Shown in pieces: positions 9,148-17,900 of a DNA stretch of 64,000 nt. The position numbers were made by a program, and so were the translations under genes. The first letter of the stretch is position 1; each line of letters begins with the position of its first letter. This DNA is from Streptomyces sp. NRRL WC-3605. GTDB taxonomy: Bacteria > Actinomycetota > Actinomycetes > Streptomycetales > Streptomycetaceae. The stretch covers positions 70,488 to 134,487 of the forward strand of contig NZ_LLZN01000024.1 of NCBI RefSeq assembly GCF_001509795.1, read 5' to 3'. The notes beneath the pieces are model-generated. The model was not told where the DNA came from and made no database searches. It worked only from the letters and a program-made list of their open reading frames with translations.

Positions 9148-9876
9148 GTGATAGGACAGCGCGACACAGTGAGCGGCGCCCACTTCGCCTTCACCGACCG
9201 GTGGGGCGGGGTGAGCGCCGCTCCGTATGAGGAGCTCAACCTCGGCGGGGCGGTCGGCGACGACCCCGAGGCCGTCCGGGCCAACCGCGAGATCGCCGCG
9301 AAGTCGCTCGGGCTCGGCCCGGACGGCGTCGTCTGGATGAACCAGGTGCACGGGACCGACGTCGCCGTGGTCGACGGACCGTGGGGCGACGCCCCGGTGC
9401 CCGAGGTCGACGCGATCGTCACGGCCCGGCGCGGACTCGCCCTCGCCGTCCTGACAGCGGACTGCGTGCCGGTGCTGCTGGCCGACCCGGTCGCCGGGAT
9501 CGCCGCCGCGGCCCACGCCGGACGGCCCGGCATGGTCGCCGGGGTCGTCCCGGCGGCGGTGCGCGCGATGACCTCGCTGGGCGCCGACCCCGCCCGGATC
9601 GTCGCCCGCACGGGGCCCACCGTGTGCGGCCGGTGCTACGAGGTGCCCGGGGAGATGCGCGCCGAGGTGGCCGCCGTCGAGCCGGCGGCGCACGCCGAGA
9701 CGAGCTGGGGCACCCCCGCGGTGGACGTCGCCGCCGGAGTGCACGCCCAGCTCGCCCGGCTCGGGGTGCGCGACCGGGAGCAGTCGCCGGTGTGCACCCG
9801 GGAGTCGGCCGATCACTTCTCGTACCGCCGCGACCGCACCACGGGGCGACTCGCGGGATATGTCTGGCTGGACTGA
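9148..9876 (+). CDS. pgeF: PgeF/YfiH-type multicopper-fold protein (peptidoglycan editing factor, YlmD)
   Basis: This is a 242-residue protein of the DUF152/YfiH family. Members have been described both as peptidoglycan editing factors, removing wrongly incorporated L-Ser-containing precursors, and as purine nucleoside-acting enzymes. Family metal/catalytic motifs are visible: LTADCVPVLL and AAHAGRPGMVAG (more usually HAGWRG, so there is a local substitution), then GPTVCGRCYEV. It starts 10 nt after ftsZ and ends immediately before the PLP protein gene, the usual ylmD-ylmE order. Cytoplasmic. Its place in the division cluster fits a cell-wall quality role. Confidence 0.88.
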   Translation: MIGQRDTVSGAHFAFTDRWGGVSAAPYEELNLGGAVGDDPEAVRANREIAAKSLGLGPDGVVWMNQVHGTDVAVVDGPWGDAPVPEVDAIVTARRGLALAVLTADCVPVLLADPVAGIAAAAHAGRPGMVAGVVPAAVRAMTSLGADPARIVARTGPTVCGRCYEVPGEMRAEVAAVEPAAHAETSWGTPAVDVAAGVHAQLARLGVRDREQSPVCTRESADHFSYRRDRTTGRLAGYVWLD

Positions 9877-10602
9877 ATGGACATGACGGACCGAAAGCAC
9901 GAACTCGCCGAAAACCTGGCGAAAGTGGAGCGCCGTATCGAGGCCGCCTGTGCGGCCGCCGGGCGCTCCCGCGACGAGGTGACCCTGATCGTGGTCACCA
10001 AGACCTACCCCGCCGACGACGTGCGGTTGCTGTCGGAACTCGGCGTGCGACACGTCGCCGAGAACCGCGACCAGGACGCGGCCCCCAAGGCCGCCGCCTG
10101 CGCGGACCTGCCCCTCACCTGGCACTTCGTGGGCCAGTTGCAGACCAACAAGGTCCGTTCCGTGGCCGGTTATGCCGATGTCGTGCAGTCCGTCGACCGG
10201 GCCCGTCTGGTGACGGCGCTGTCGAAGGAGGCCGTGCGGCGGGAGCGCGAGCTGGGCTGCCTGATCCAGGTGGCGCTGGACGCCGGAGAGAGCGAGCGGG
10301 GGGAGCGCGGCGGAGTGGCGCCGGGCGGCGTCGAGGAGTTGGCCGCTTCGGTGGCCGCGGCTCCGGGGCTGCGGCTCGCGGGACTCATGACCGTCGCCCC
10401 GCTCACCGGCGAGTACGCCGGGCACCAACGAGCGGCGTTCGAGCGGTTGATGGATTTGTCGACCGACCTGCGCAGAGCCCATCCGGCTGCGAACATGGTG
10501 TCGGCAGGGATGAGCGCGGACCTCGAGGAGGCCGTGGCGGCCGGGGCGACACATGTGCGCGTCGGCACTGCGGTACTCGGAGTCCGCCCCAGGCTCGGGT
10601 AA
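9877..10602 (+). CDS. YggS-family pyridoxal phosphate homeostasis protein (YlmE)
   Basis: This is a single-domain alanine-racemase-fold PLP carrier of 241 residues that keeps free PLP levels in balance; it has no established enzyme activity. Lys42 in VVTKTY is the PLP lysine. HVAENRDQD and TWHFVGQLQTNK match the family segments ENRVQE and GxLQxNK. The ATG at 9877 abuts the pgeF stop; a second ATG at 9883 is possible. It sits in the ylmD-ylmE-sepF-ylmG-divIVA series conserved in Gram-positive bacteria. Confidence 0.9.
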   Translation: MDMTDRKHELAENLAKVERRIEAACAAAGRSRDEVTLIVVTKTYPADDVRLLSELGVRHVAENRDQDAAPKAAACADLPLTWHFVGQLQTNKVRSVAGYADVVQSVDRARLVTALSKEAVRRERELGCLIQVALDAGESERGERGGVAPGGVEELAASVAAAPGLRLAGLMTVAPLTGEYAGHQRAAFERLMDLSTDLRRAHPAANMVSAGMSADLEEAVAAGATHVRVGTAVLGVRPRLG

Positions 10603-10731
10603 CGTCGCCAAGAAGTCGGACCACAGCAGAAAATATGGTCAATGTCGCCGAAAGGCGGGCGTAACGACCGCGTGGATCGAAGGCACTTGGCAGTCGTCAG
10701 CCGATCCACCACAGAGCGGAGGACTCAGAGA

Positions 10732-11373
10732 ATGGCCGGCGCGATGCGCAAGATGGCGGTCTACCTCGGCCTCGTGGAGGACGATGGGTACGACGGCCGG
10801 GGGTTCGACCCCGACGACGACTTCGAGCCCGAGCTGGACCCGGAGCCGGAGCGGGACCACCGACGGCACGAGCCGTCCCACTCATCTCACAGTGCACATC
10901 AGTCCCAAAGGGACGAAGAGGTGCGAATCGTGCAGCCGCCCGCGCCCCGCGAACCGGTGGCCCGGTCGGCTTCGCTGTCCGCGGAATCCGGGCGCCCGGC
11001 GCGCATCGCGCCCGTGGCGTCCATCACACAAGAACGCGCAAGCCTGGAGAAGAACGCACCGGTGATCATGCCCAAGGTCGTGTCGGAACGAGAGCCGTAC
11101 CGGATCACCACACTTCACCCGCGGACCTACAACGAGGCCCGTACCATCGGGGAACACTTCCGTGAAGGCACCCCGGTGATCATGAATCTGACTGAGATGG
11201 ACGACACAGACGCGAAGCGACTTGTCGACTTTGCGGCCGGTTTGGTGTTTGGTCTTCACGGCAGTATCGAGCGGGTGACCCAGAAGGTGTTCCTGTTGTC
11301 TCCTGCTAACGTCGATGTCACGGCGGAGGACAAGGCCCGCATCGCAGAGGGCGGGTTCTTCAACCAGAGCTGA
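10732..11373 (+). CDS. sepF: cell division protein SepF
   Basis: SepF tethers FtsZ polymers to the membrane and aligns them, taking the role of FtsA, which is not present in this cluster. The product is 213 residues from ATG 10732, preceded by GGAGGA; in-frame codons continue upstream to 10642 but lack a ribosome site. The N-terminal amphipathic membrane-targeting segment ([18 protein letters not shown]) is followed by an acidic, disordered linker. The C-terminal SepF domain runs from about residue 120, with [12 protein letters not shown] and [12 protein letters not shown]. Confidence 0.95.
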   Translation: MAGAMRKMAVYLGLVEDDGYDGRGFDPDDDFEPELDPEPERDHRRHEPSHSSHSAHQSQRDEEVRIVQPPAPREPVARSASLSAESGRPARIAPVASITQERASLEKNAPVIMPKVVSEREPYRITTLHPRTYNEARTIGEHFREGTPVIMNLTEMDDTDAKRLVDFAAGLVFGLHGSIERVTQKVFLLSPANVDVTAEDKARIAEGGFFNQS

Positions 11374-11432
11374 GACGCACCACCGGAACGAGCAGTACCC
11401 GACAGGGAACAGGGGAGAGGGAAACACCAGTC

Positions 11433-11720
11433 ATGAGCGTGGTCATGCAGGTTCTCTACATCGCGCTGATGGTGTTCCTCATCGTGCTCATCTTCCGGTT
11501 GGTCATGGACTACGTCTTCCAGTTCGCCCGCTCATGGCAACCCGGCAAGGCGATGGTGGTCGTTCTGGAGGCCACCTACACTGTCACCGATCCACCGCTG
11601 AAGCTTCTGCGGCGGTTCATCCCGCCGCTGCGTCTCGGGGGCGTGGCGCTCGACCTGTCCTTCTTCGTGCTGCTGATCATCGTCTACATCCTGATCACGC
11701 TGGTGCGGAGCGCGATGTGA
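11433..11720 (+). CDS. YggT/YlmG-family membrane protein
   Basis: This is a 95-residue membrane protein with two hydrophobic segments (about 5-25 and 68-92). The YggT signature lies between them: TDPPLKLLRRFIPPLRLGG, with the double proline at the membrane edge. Relatives are linked to septum formation in Gram-positives and to thylakoid/nucleoid organisation in plastids, but the molecular role is not settled. It lies between sepF and divIVA, 55 nt before divIVA. The ribosome site is AGGGGAGAGG. Confidence 0.9.
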   Translation: MSVVMQVLYIALMVFLIVLIFRLVMDYVFQFARSWQPGKAMVVVLEATYTVTDPPLKLLRRFIPPLRLGGVALDLSFFVLLIIVYILITLVRSAM

Positions 11721-11775
11721 ACGATGTGACAGATCCGGTCCTGCCGACTGCCGACGACTACGTTGAGGTGAAGAG

Positions 11776-12930
11776 ATGCCGTTGACCCCCGAGGACGTGC
11801 GGAACAAGCAGTTCACGACCGTCCGCCTCCGAGAAGGCTATGACGAGGACGAGGTCGATGCCTTCCTCGACGAGGTCGAAGCCGAACTGACCCGCCTGCT
11901 CCGCGAGAACGAGGACCTGCGCGCCAAGCTGGCCGCGGCGACGCGTGCTGCTGCCCAGAACCAGCAGAACATGCGCAAGCCTCCGGAGGGCCCGGGCGGC
12001 CCTGGCGGCCCGCAGGACCAGCAGCAGGGCGGCATGCCCCAGCAGGGCGGGATGCCGCAGCAGGGCATGCGCGGTCACGGGGGACCCGTCCCCGCCGGGA
12101 TATCGGGCCCGCCGCAGCAGCAGATGGGTGGCCCCATGGGTGGTCCGCCCCAGCTGCCGAGCGGTGCCCCGCAGCTGCCCGCCGGCCCCGGCGGTCAGGG
12201 TGGCCCGCAGGGTCCCGGTCCGATGGGCCAGGGTCCGGGGCCGATGGGCCAGCCCCCCATGCAGCAGATGGGCGGCCCCATGGGCGGTCCGATGGGTGGC
12301 CCGATGGGCGGTCCCGGTCAGGGCGGCCCCGGCGGCGACAGCGCGGCGCGCGTCCTGTCGCTCGCCCAGCAGACCGCCGACCAGGCGATCGCGGAGGCCC
12401 GTTCCGAGGCCAACAAGATCGTCGGCGAGGCGCGTTCGCGTGCCGAGGGTCTTGAGCGGGACGCCCGTGCCAAGGCCGACGCCCTGGAGCGGGACGCGCA
12501 GGAGAAGCACCGCGTCGCGATGGGCTCCCTGGAGTCCGCCCGCGCCACGCTGGAGCGCAAGGTCGAGGACCTGCGCGGCTTCGAGCGCGAGTACCGCACG
12601 CGGCTGAAGTCCTACCTCGAGTCCCAGCTGCGTCAGCTGGAGACCCAGGCGGACGACTCGCTGGCCCCGCCGCGCACTCCGGCCACGGCGTCCCTGCCGC
12701 CGTCCCCGGCGCCCTCGATGGCTCCGGCCGGCGCGAGCGCCCCGTCGTACGGCGGCAACCAGACGATGGGCGGCGCCCCGTCCCCGGCTGCCCCGTCCTA
12801 CGGCGGCCAGCAGCAGATGTCCCCGGCGATGACCCAGCCGATGGCTCCGGTCCGGCCGCAGGGCCCGTCCCCGATGGGACAGGCTCCGTCGCCGATGCGT
12901 GGTTTCCTCATCGACGAGGACGACAACTGA
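11776..12930 (+). CDS. divIVA: polar growth and cell-shape protein DivIVA
   Basis: DivIVA is the coiled-coil scaffold of the hyphal tip in Streptomyces and is essential for polar growth and branching. The 384-residue protein starts with the membrane-binding DivIVA domain ([11 protein letters not shown], then [19 protein letters not shown]) and a first coiled coil to about residue 62. A Gln/Gly/Pro/Met-rich linker (about 66-187) with GPMGG repeats separates this from a second long coiled coil (about 188-300). The tail is Pro/Ser/Gln-rich. The linker is far longer than in Bacillus DivIVA and is typical of Streptomyces. Ribosome site GAGGTGAAGAG. A strong terminator follows. Confidence 0.96.
   Translation: MPLTPEDVRNKQFTTVRLREGYDEDEVDAFLDEVEAELTRLLRENEDLRAKLAAATRAAAQNQQNMRKPPEGPGGPGGPQDQQQGGMPQQGGMPQQGMRGHGGPVPAGISGPPQQQMGGPMGGPPQLPSGAPQLPAGPGGQGGPQGPGPMGQGPGPMGQPPMQQMGGPMGGPMGGPMGGPGQGGPGGDSAARVLSLAQQTADQAIAEARSEANKIVGEARSRAEGLERDARAKADALERDAQEKHRVAMGSLESARATLERKVEDLRGFEREYRTRLKSYLESQLRQLETQADDSLAPPRTPATASLPPSPAPSMAPAGASAPSYGGNQTMGGAPSPAAPSYGGQQQMSPAMTQPMAPVRPQGPSPMGQAPSPMRGFLIDEDDN
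11980..12345 (+). repeat. low-complexity Gly/Pro/Gln/Met-coding repeats in divIVA
   Basis: This part of divIVA codes for imperfect repeats of Gly-Pro-Met-Gly-Gly and Met-Pro-Gln-Gln-Gly. The densest run (about 12265-12320) repeats the unit GGTCCGATGGGC with small changes. Repeats of this type can change length by replication slippage, so linker length may vary between strains. Confidence 0.7.
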
Positions 12931-12966
12931 CGGACGGCAGTACGCCTCAGGCGTCGGCAGCGTTCA

Positions 12967-13006
12967 GGGCGAGGCCCCGGATTCAGTTCCGGGGCCTCGC
13001 CCTTTT
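12967..13006 (+). terminator. divIVA terminator
   Basis: A perfect 14-bp stem (12967-12980 with 12989-13002), an 8-nt loop and a TTTT run at 13003-13006 form a classical intrinsic terminator 36 nt after divIVA. Confidence 0.9.
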
Positions 13007-13075
13007 GCTACGCGTGTTCACGGTCTATACGGCGTTTGTTCGGAGCTGGGTGTGATGTCCGACGCACACAACGCC

Positions 13076-13117
13076 GAAGGCCCGGCACCACCAGGATTCT
13101 TGGTGGGCCGGGCCTTC
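13076..13117. terminator. ileS / bidirectional terminator
   Basis: An inverted repeat of about 17 bp with one bulge (GAAGGCCCGGC... to ...GCCGGGCCTTC) lies 20 nt beyond the ileS stop on the minus strand. It probably ends ileS transcription and backs up the divIVA terminator from the other side. Confidence 0.8.
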
Positions 13118-13137
13118 GTGTTCCGGAGCGGGCCGCG

Positions 13138-16100
13138 TCACGCCTTCCGCAGGCGGAACGTCAGGGTCAGGCCCTCGTCGGTGAACGGCTCCCCGTAGCC
13201 GGAGTCGTCCGCCTCGCCCTGGGCGAAGTCCGTCGCCAGGACCTCGTCGGCGATCAGGCCGGCGTGCCCGTCGAGGGCCGCGACCGTCGCCGGGTCCGTC
13301 GCCGTCCAGCGCAGGGCGATCCGGTCGGCCACGTCCAGGCCGCTGTTCTTGCGGGCCTCCTGGATCAGGCGGATCGCGTCACGGGCCAGACCGGCCCGGC
13401 GCAGCTCCTCCGTGATCTCCAGGTCCAGCGCGACCGTGGCACCCGCGTCGGACGCCACCGACCAGCCCTCGCGCGGCGTCTCCGTGATGATCACCTCGTC
13501 CGGGGCCAGGGCGACCGTCTCACCGTCGACCTCCACCGAGGCCGTGCCATCGCGCAGGGCCAGGGACAGCGCGGCGGCGTCCGCGGCCGCCACGGCCTTC
13601 GCCACCTCCTGGACCCGCTTGCCGAACCGCTTGCCCAGGGCTCGGAAGTTGGCCTTGGCCGTGGTGTCCACCAGGCTGCCGCCCACCTCGGACAGCGACG
13701 CCAGCGACTCGACGTTCAGCTCCTCGGTGATCTGCGTGTGCAGCTCGGGGTGCAGGGCGTCGAAGCCGGTGGCGGCGATCAGCGCGCGCGACAGCGGCTG
13801 GCGGGTCTTGACGCCCGACTCCGCGCGTGTGGCGCGGCCGAGCTCCACCAGGCGGCGGACCAGGACCATCTGCCGGGACAGCTCCGGGTCGATCGCCGAC
13901 AGGTCGGCCTCCGGCCAGGACGCCAGGTGCACCGACTCCGGCGCGTCCGGGCTCACCGGCACGATCAGGTCCTGCCACACGCGCTCGGTGATGAACGGGG
14001 TGAGCGGCGCCATGAGCTTGGTCACCGTCTCCACGACCTCGTGCAGGGTGCGCAGCGCGGCCTTGTCGCCCTGCCAGAAGCGGCGGCGCGAACGGCGGAC
14101 GTACCAGTTGGACAGGTCGTCGACGAACGCCGAGAGCAGCTTGCCGGCGCGCTGGGTGTCGTAGCCCTCCAGCGCCTGGGTGACCTGGTCGGTGAGCGCG
14201 TGCAGCTCGGACAGCAGCCAGCGGTCCAGGACCGGGCGGTCGGCGGGGGCCGGATCGGCCGCGGACGGCGCCCAGTTCGACGTACGGGCGTACAGGGCCT
14301 GGAAGGCGACCGTGTTCCAGTACGTCAGGAGGGTCTTGCGGACGACCTCCTGGATGGTGGTGTGGCCGACGCGGCGGGCCGCCCAGGGGGAGCCGCCGGC
14401 CGCCATGAACCACCGCACCGCGTCCGCGCCGTGCTGGTCCATCAGCGGGATCGGCTGCAGGATGTTGCCCAGGTGCTTGGACATCTTGCGGCCGTCCTCG
14501 GCGAGGATGTGCCCGAGACAGACCACGTTCTCGTACGACGACTTGTCGAAGACGAGCGTGCCGACCGCCATCAGCGTGTAGAACCAGCCGCGGGTCTGGT
14601 CGATGGCCTCGCAGATGAACTGCGCCGGGTAACGGGCCTCGAACAGCTCCTTGTTCTTGTACGGGTAGCCCCACTGCGCGAACGGCATCGAGCCCGAGTC
14701 GTACCAGGCGTCGATGACCTCCGGCACGCGCGTGGCCGTCTTCTCGCAGGTCGGGCAGGCGAAGGTGACGTCGTCGATGTACGGGCGGTGCGGGTCGAGG
14801 CCCGACTGGTCGGTGCCGGTCAGCTCGGTCAGCTCCGCGCGCGAGCCGACGCAGGTGAGGTGGTCGTCCTCGCAGCGCCAGATCGGCAGCGGGGTGCCCC
14901 AGTAGCGGTTGCGGGAGAGCGCCCAGTCGATGTTGTTGTTGAGCCAGTCGCCGTAGCGGCCGTTCTTGACCGTGTCCGGGAACCAGTTGGTGCCCTCGTT
15001 CTCCTCGAGGAGACGGTCCTTGACGGCCGTGGTGCGGATGTACCAGGACGGCTGCGCGTAGTAGAGCAGCGCGGTGTGGCAGCGCCAGCAGTGCGGGTAG
15101 CTGTGCTCGTACGGGATGTGCTTGAACAGCAGGCCGCGCTCGTCGAGGTCCGCGGTGAGCTTCTCGTCGGCCTTCTTGAAGAAGACGCCGCCGACCAGCG
15201 GTACGTCCTCCTCGAAGGTGCCGTCGGGACGGACCGGGTTCACGACCGGGAGGCCGTAGGCGCGGCAGACCTTGAGGTCGTCCTCACCGAAGGCGGGGGA
15301 CTGGTGGACCAGACCCGTACCGTCCTCGGTGGTCACGTACTCGGCGTTGACCACGTAGTGGGCCTCGGCCGGGAACTCCACCAGCTCGAAGGGGCGCTGA
15401 TACGTCCAGCGCTCCATCTCGGTGCCGGTGAAGGACTGCCCGGTGGTCTCCCAGCCCTCGCCGAGGGCCTTCTCGACCAGCGGCTCGGCGACGACCAGCT
15501 TCTCCTCGCCGTTGGTGGCGACCACGTAGGTCACCTCGGGGTGGGCGGCGACCGCGGTGTTGGAGACCAGCGTCCAGGGGGTCGTCGTCCAGACCAGCAG
15601 GGCGGCCTCGCCGGCCAGCGGGCCGGAGGTGAGCGGGAAGCGGACGTAGACGGACGGGTCGACGACCGTCTCGTAGCCCTGGGCCAGCTCGTGGTCGGAC
15701 AGGCCGGTGCCGCAGCGCGGGCACCAGGGGGCGACGCGGTGGTCCTGGACCAGCAGGCCCTTGCCGAAGATCTCCTTCAGGGACCACCAGACGGACTCGA
15801 CGTACTCCGGGTCCATGGTGCGGTAGGCGTCGTCGAGGTCGACCCAGTAGCCCATGCGGGTCGTCAGCTCGGCGAACGCGTCGGTGTGCCGGGTCACCGA
15901 CTCACGGCACTTGGCGTTGAACTCGGCGATGCCGTACGCCTCGATGTCCTGCTTGCCGGAGAAGCCGAGCTCCTTCTCGACCGCCAGCTCCACGGGCAGG
16001 CCGTGGCAGTCCCAGCCGGCCTTGCGGGCCACGTGGTAGCCGCGCATGGTGCGGAAGCGGGGGAAGACGTCCTTGAAGACGCGGGCCTCGATGTGGTGGG

Positions 16101-16278
16101 CGCCCGGCATGCCGTTGGCGGTGGGCGGACCCTCGTAGAACACCCACTCGGGGCGCCCCTCGGACTGCTCCAGGCTCTTGGCGAAGATCTTCTGCTCGCG
16201 CCAGAAGTCGAGCACCGCGTGCTCGAGCGCGGGCAGGTCGACCTGGGCGGGCACCTGGCGGTACGTCGGCTGTGTCAT
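13138..16278 (-). CDS. ileS: isoleucyl-tRNA synthetase, IleRS2 type with a GAHH signature
   Basis: Charges tRNA-Ile with isoleucine; the CP1 insert normally edits valine. The 1046-residue length and overall pattern are those of the eukaryote-like IleRS2 class. The class I signature after PPTANG reads GAHH (residues 59-62) where most synthetases have HIGH. KMSK is intact at 598-601. The Cys pairs (CPRCGTG, CPTCEKT) suggest zinc sites. The start ATG at 16278 has ribosome site GGAGGA (16293-16288), which is part of a sequestering helix in the T-box leader. No second ileS is in the window, so this appears to be a housekeeping enzyme. IleRS2 enzymes as a class are known to resist mupirocin. Confidence 0.96.
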   Translation of the reverse strand: MTQPTYRQVPAQVDLPALEHAVLDFWREQKIFAKSLEQSEGRPEWVFYEGPPTANGMPGAHHIEARVFKDVFPRFRTMRGYHVARKAGWDCHGLPVELAVEKELGFSGKQDIEAYGIAEFNAKCRESVTRHTDAFAELTTRMGYWVDLDDAYRTMDPEYVESVWWSLKEIFGKGLLVQDHRVAPWCPRCGTGLSDHELAQGYETVVDPSVYVRFPLTSGPLAGEAALLVWTTTPWTLVSNTAVAAHPEVTYVVATNGEEKLVVAEPLVEKALGEGWETTGQSFTGTEMERWTYQRPFELVEFPAEAHYVVNAEYVTTEDGTGLVHQSPAFGEDDLKVCRAYGLPVVNPVRPDGTFEEDVPLVGGVFFKKADEKLTADLDERGLLFKHIPYEHSYPHCWRCHTALLYYAQPSWYIRTTAVKDRLLEENEGTNWFPDTVKNGRYGDWLNNNIDWALSRNRYWGTPLPIWRCEDDHLTCVGSRAELTELTGTDQSGLDPHRPYIDDVTFACPTCEKTATRVPEVIDAWYDSGSMPFAQWGYPYKNKELFEARYPAQFICEAIDQTRGWFYTLMAVGTLVFDKSSYENVVCLGHILAEDGRKMSKHLGNILQPIPLMDQHGADAVRWFMAAGGSPWAARRVGHTTIQEVVRKTLLTYWNTVAFQALYARTSNWAPSAADPAPADRPVLDRWLLSELHALTDQVTQALEGYDTQRAGKLLSAFVDDLSNWYVRRSRRRFWQGDKAALRTLHEVVETVTKLMAPLTPFITERVWQDLIVPVSPDAPESVHLASWPEADLSAIDPELSRQMVLVRRLVELGRATRAESGVKTRQPLSRALIAATGFDALHPELHTQITEELNVESLASLSEVGGSLVDTTAKANFRALGKRFGKRVQEVAKAVAAADAAALSLALRDGTASVEVDGETVALAPDEVIITETPREGWSVASDAGATVALDLEITEELRRAGLARDAIRLIQEARKNSGLDVADRIALRWTATDPATVAALDGHAGLIADEVLATDFAQGEADDSGYGEPFTDEGLTLTFRLRKA

Positions 16279-16287
16279 CAGCGAGCT

Positions 16288-16448
16288 TCCTCCGGCGGAC
16301 TTGCTGCCTTCCGTCCGGAGGGACGAGAGCTGGGTCTTTCCGTGCGCCGTTCGGCGCGCTCCCGCGGTACCACCCTCCTTGGCCCTCCGGTGCGGGGTGT
16401 GCGCCGGTGAGCCCCCTCATTGGGGTCGCGATACCGGGTCTACTCACC
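16288..16448 (-). promoter_or_regulatory. isoleucine T-box riboswitch (translational, ultrashort Stem I)
   Basis: Read on the minus strand. Stem I is closed by GGTGAG (16448-16443) with CTCACC (16411-16406) and presents the isoleucine codon ATC (16432-16430) as specifier. The universal T-box AGGGTGGTACCGCG is at 16376-16363; its TGG pairs with the tRNA CCA end. Downstream, CCCTCCGG (16322-16315) can pair with CCGGAGG (16295-16289) and so hide the ileS ribosome site. No intrinsic terminator with a U run is seen. The switch therefore probably controls translation: uncharged tRNA-Ile should free the ribosome site. This matches the known actinobacterial ileS T-box class. Confidence 0.93.
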
Positions 16449-16591
16449 GCTGCGGTGGTCTGCTGCGGCTTTCTTCCGGCGGCTCCGGGGTGATCTTCAC
16501 GTCGCGCTCGCCCCCGGGCTCACACCGTCCCCGGGTCGCTCTGGGCCGCTTACGCCGCTACTCGTCCCCATCCACGCTTTTCGCTCAGGCC

Positions 16592-16597
16592 AGTGTA
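16592..16597 (-). promoter_or_regulatory. candidate ileS -10 element
   Basis: On the minus strand, TACACT at 16597-16592 lies about 145 nt upstream of T-box Stem I and is the clearest -10-like hexamer in the leader region. No convincing -35 is seen. The rest of 16,449-16,891 carries no gene I can support. Confidence 0.3.
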
Positions 16598-16891
16598 CGG
16601 CGCCGCGGGGGCGGCGGCCGACCGGATTTCCGGTCCGGAAGGCGGGGGCGCGGGGGCGGGCGGGCGCGGCGCGCGATGACTCGAATGGCTCGGCACGCCT
16701 GTTCGGATCCTGGGACGTTCTTCCCGGCGGCATACCCGGCGGGGAGCTGGGCACAACGGATGCAAGTCCGGCGCGCTCCCTGCGCGGGGCGGGCGAATCG
16801 GGCGGTGTGCCCCGTTGCCGCGGGACTCGAGTCGATTTATCGTCCCAGCACGATTCGCGAGCAAGATCATAAAATGTGAAGGGGCCGCGGC

Positions 16892-17830
16892 ATGGTGGCG
16901 AAGAAGACCGCCGTACAGCAGTCGGCGTCGAGCGGTTCGACCCGTGCCGGTGGCTCCGGCCGTGCGGCCTCCGGCGGCGCCGCCGGGGACGCGGACGGCG
17001 GGAAGACCGCCAAGGGGGTCGAGGGGGGCGTCGGCGCGAAGAAGGCGGCCGCCGGGACCGCCGCCAGGAAGGCCGCAGCGGCTCCGCGCGCGGGAGGCGC
17101 CACGAAGAAGGCGGCGTCCCGCGCGGGCAGGACCGAGGCCGTGGCCGACGGGGCCGCCGCCCCGCAGACGGCCGGGACACGGAAGGCGGCCGCCGGGCAG
17201 GGCACCGGTAAGGGCACCGCCGGGAAGACGGCGGGCAGGACCGGCAGCAGGACGGTGGACGCGGGACGGGCGGCCGGGGAGCGGCCGGCCACCCGGAGCA
17301 GGGCCAAGAAGGCGGGCGCGGCGCAGGCCGCGGAGCAGACGGGAGCCACGACAGTGGTTGCGAAGAAGACTCCTGGCACGGCCACGGCGGCCAAGACCGC
17401 CGTTCCCAAGGCGCGCATCGCCGCGGCGGACCCCGGCGACCTGGCCGTACGTCCGGGCGAGGACCCCTGGACGACGCAGGAGGTGGAGGGGGCGCGCGCC
17501 GAGCTCCAGGCGGAGGAGACGCGGCTGCGCGACGAGATCACCTCCTCGGAGCGGGCCCTCGCCGGCCTGATGCGGGACTCCGGGGACGGGGCCGGCGACG
17601 ACCAGGCGGACACCGGCGCGAAGAACATCACGCGCGAGCACGAGCTCGCCCTCGCCGCCAACGCGCGCGAGATGCTCACCCAGACCGAGCACGCCCTGGA
17701 ACGGCTCGACGCCGGCACCTACGGTCTGTGCGAGAACTGCGGCGATCCGATCGGCAAGGCCCGGATGCAGGCGTTCCCGCGCGCGACGCTGTGCGTGGAG
17801 TGCAAGCAGAAGCAGGAACGCCGGTACTGA
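16892..17830 (+). CDS. TraR/DksA-family zinc-finger protein with a histone-like Lys/Ala-rich N-terminus
   Basis: The product is 312 residues in two parts. Residues 1-180 are low-complexity Ala/Lys/Gly/Thr repeats of the KKAAA / ARKAAA kind, like the tails of bacterial histone H1-like proteins. From about residue 190 comes a DksA/TraR unit: a coiled segment ([19 protein letters not shown]) and a four-cysteine zinc finger, [16 protein letters not shown]...LCVECKQKQ. The finger suggests contact with RNA polymerase; the tail suggests nucleic acid binding. The DksA acidic coiled-coil tip is not clear. The AT-rich TAAAAT (16870-16875) may be a -10. Likely a nucleoid- or polymerase-associated regulator. 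Confidence 0.82.
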   Translation: MVAKKTAVQQSASSGSTRAGGSGRAASGGAAGDADGGKTAKGVEGGVGAKKAAAGTAARKAAAAPRAGGATKKAASRAGRTEAVADGAAAPQTAGTRKAAAGQGTGKGTAGKTAGRTGSRTVDAGRAAGERPATRSRAKKAGAAQAAEQTGATTVVAKKTPGTATAAKTAVPKARIAAADPGDLAVRPGEDPWTTQEVEGARAELQAEETRLRDEITSSERALAGLMRDSGDGAGDDQADTGAKNITREHELALAANAREMLTQTEHALERLDAGTYGLCENCGDPIGKARMQAFPRATLCVECKQKQERRY

Positions 17831-17900
17831 CCGGCAGGCGGGTGACACGGGACGTGCCGTACTCTCGTCCTCAGTCAGGTACCTAGGTCGAGGGACTCAC

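Noticed and set aside
12265..12320. Tandem 12-nt repeats taken for a CRISPR or minisatellite
   Set aside because: They keep the divIVA reading frame, have no spacers, and code for the Gly-Pro-Met linker.
13036..16410. A 1124-codon open frame on the + strand opposite ileS
   Set aside because: It is the antisense of a clear IleRS gene; long antisense frames are common at this GC content, and the translation is Arg/Gly/Val-rich without any family motif.
16449..16891. Short + and - frames in the gap between ileS and the DksA-type gene
   Set aside because: Codon third-position bias is absent and no ribosome site or motif is seen; the gap holds the ileS promoter and leader.
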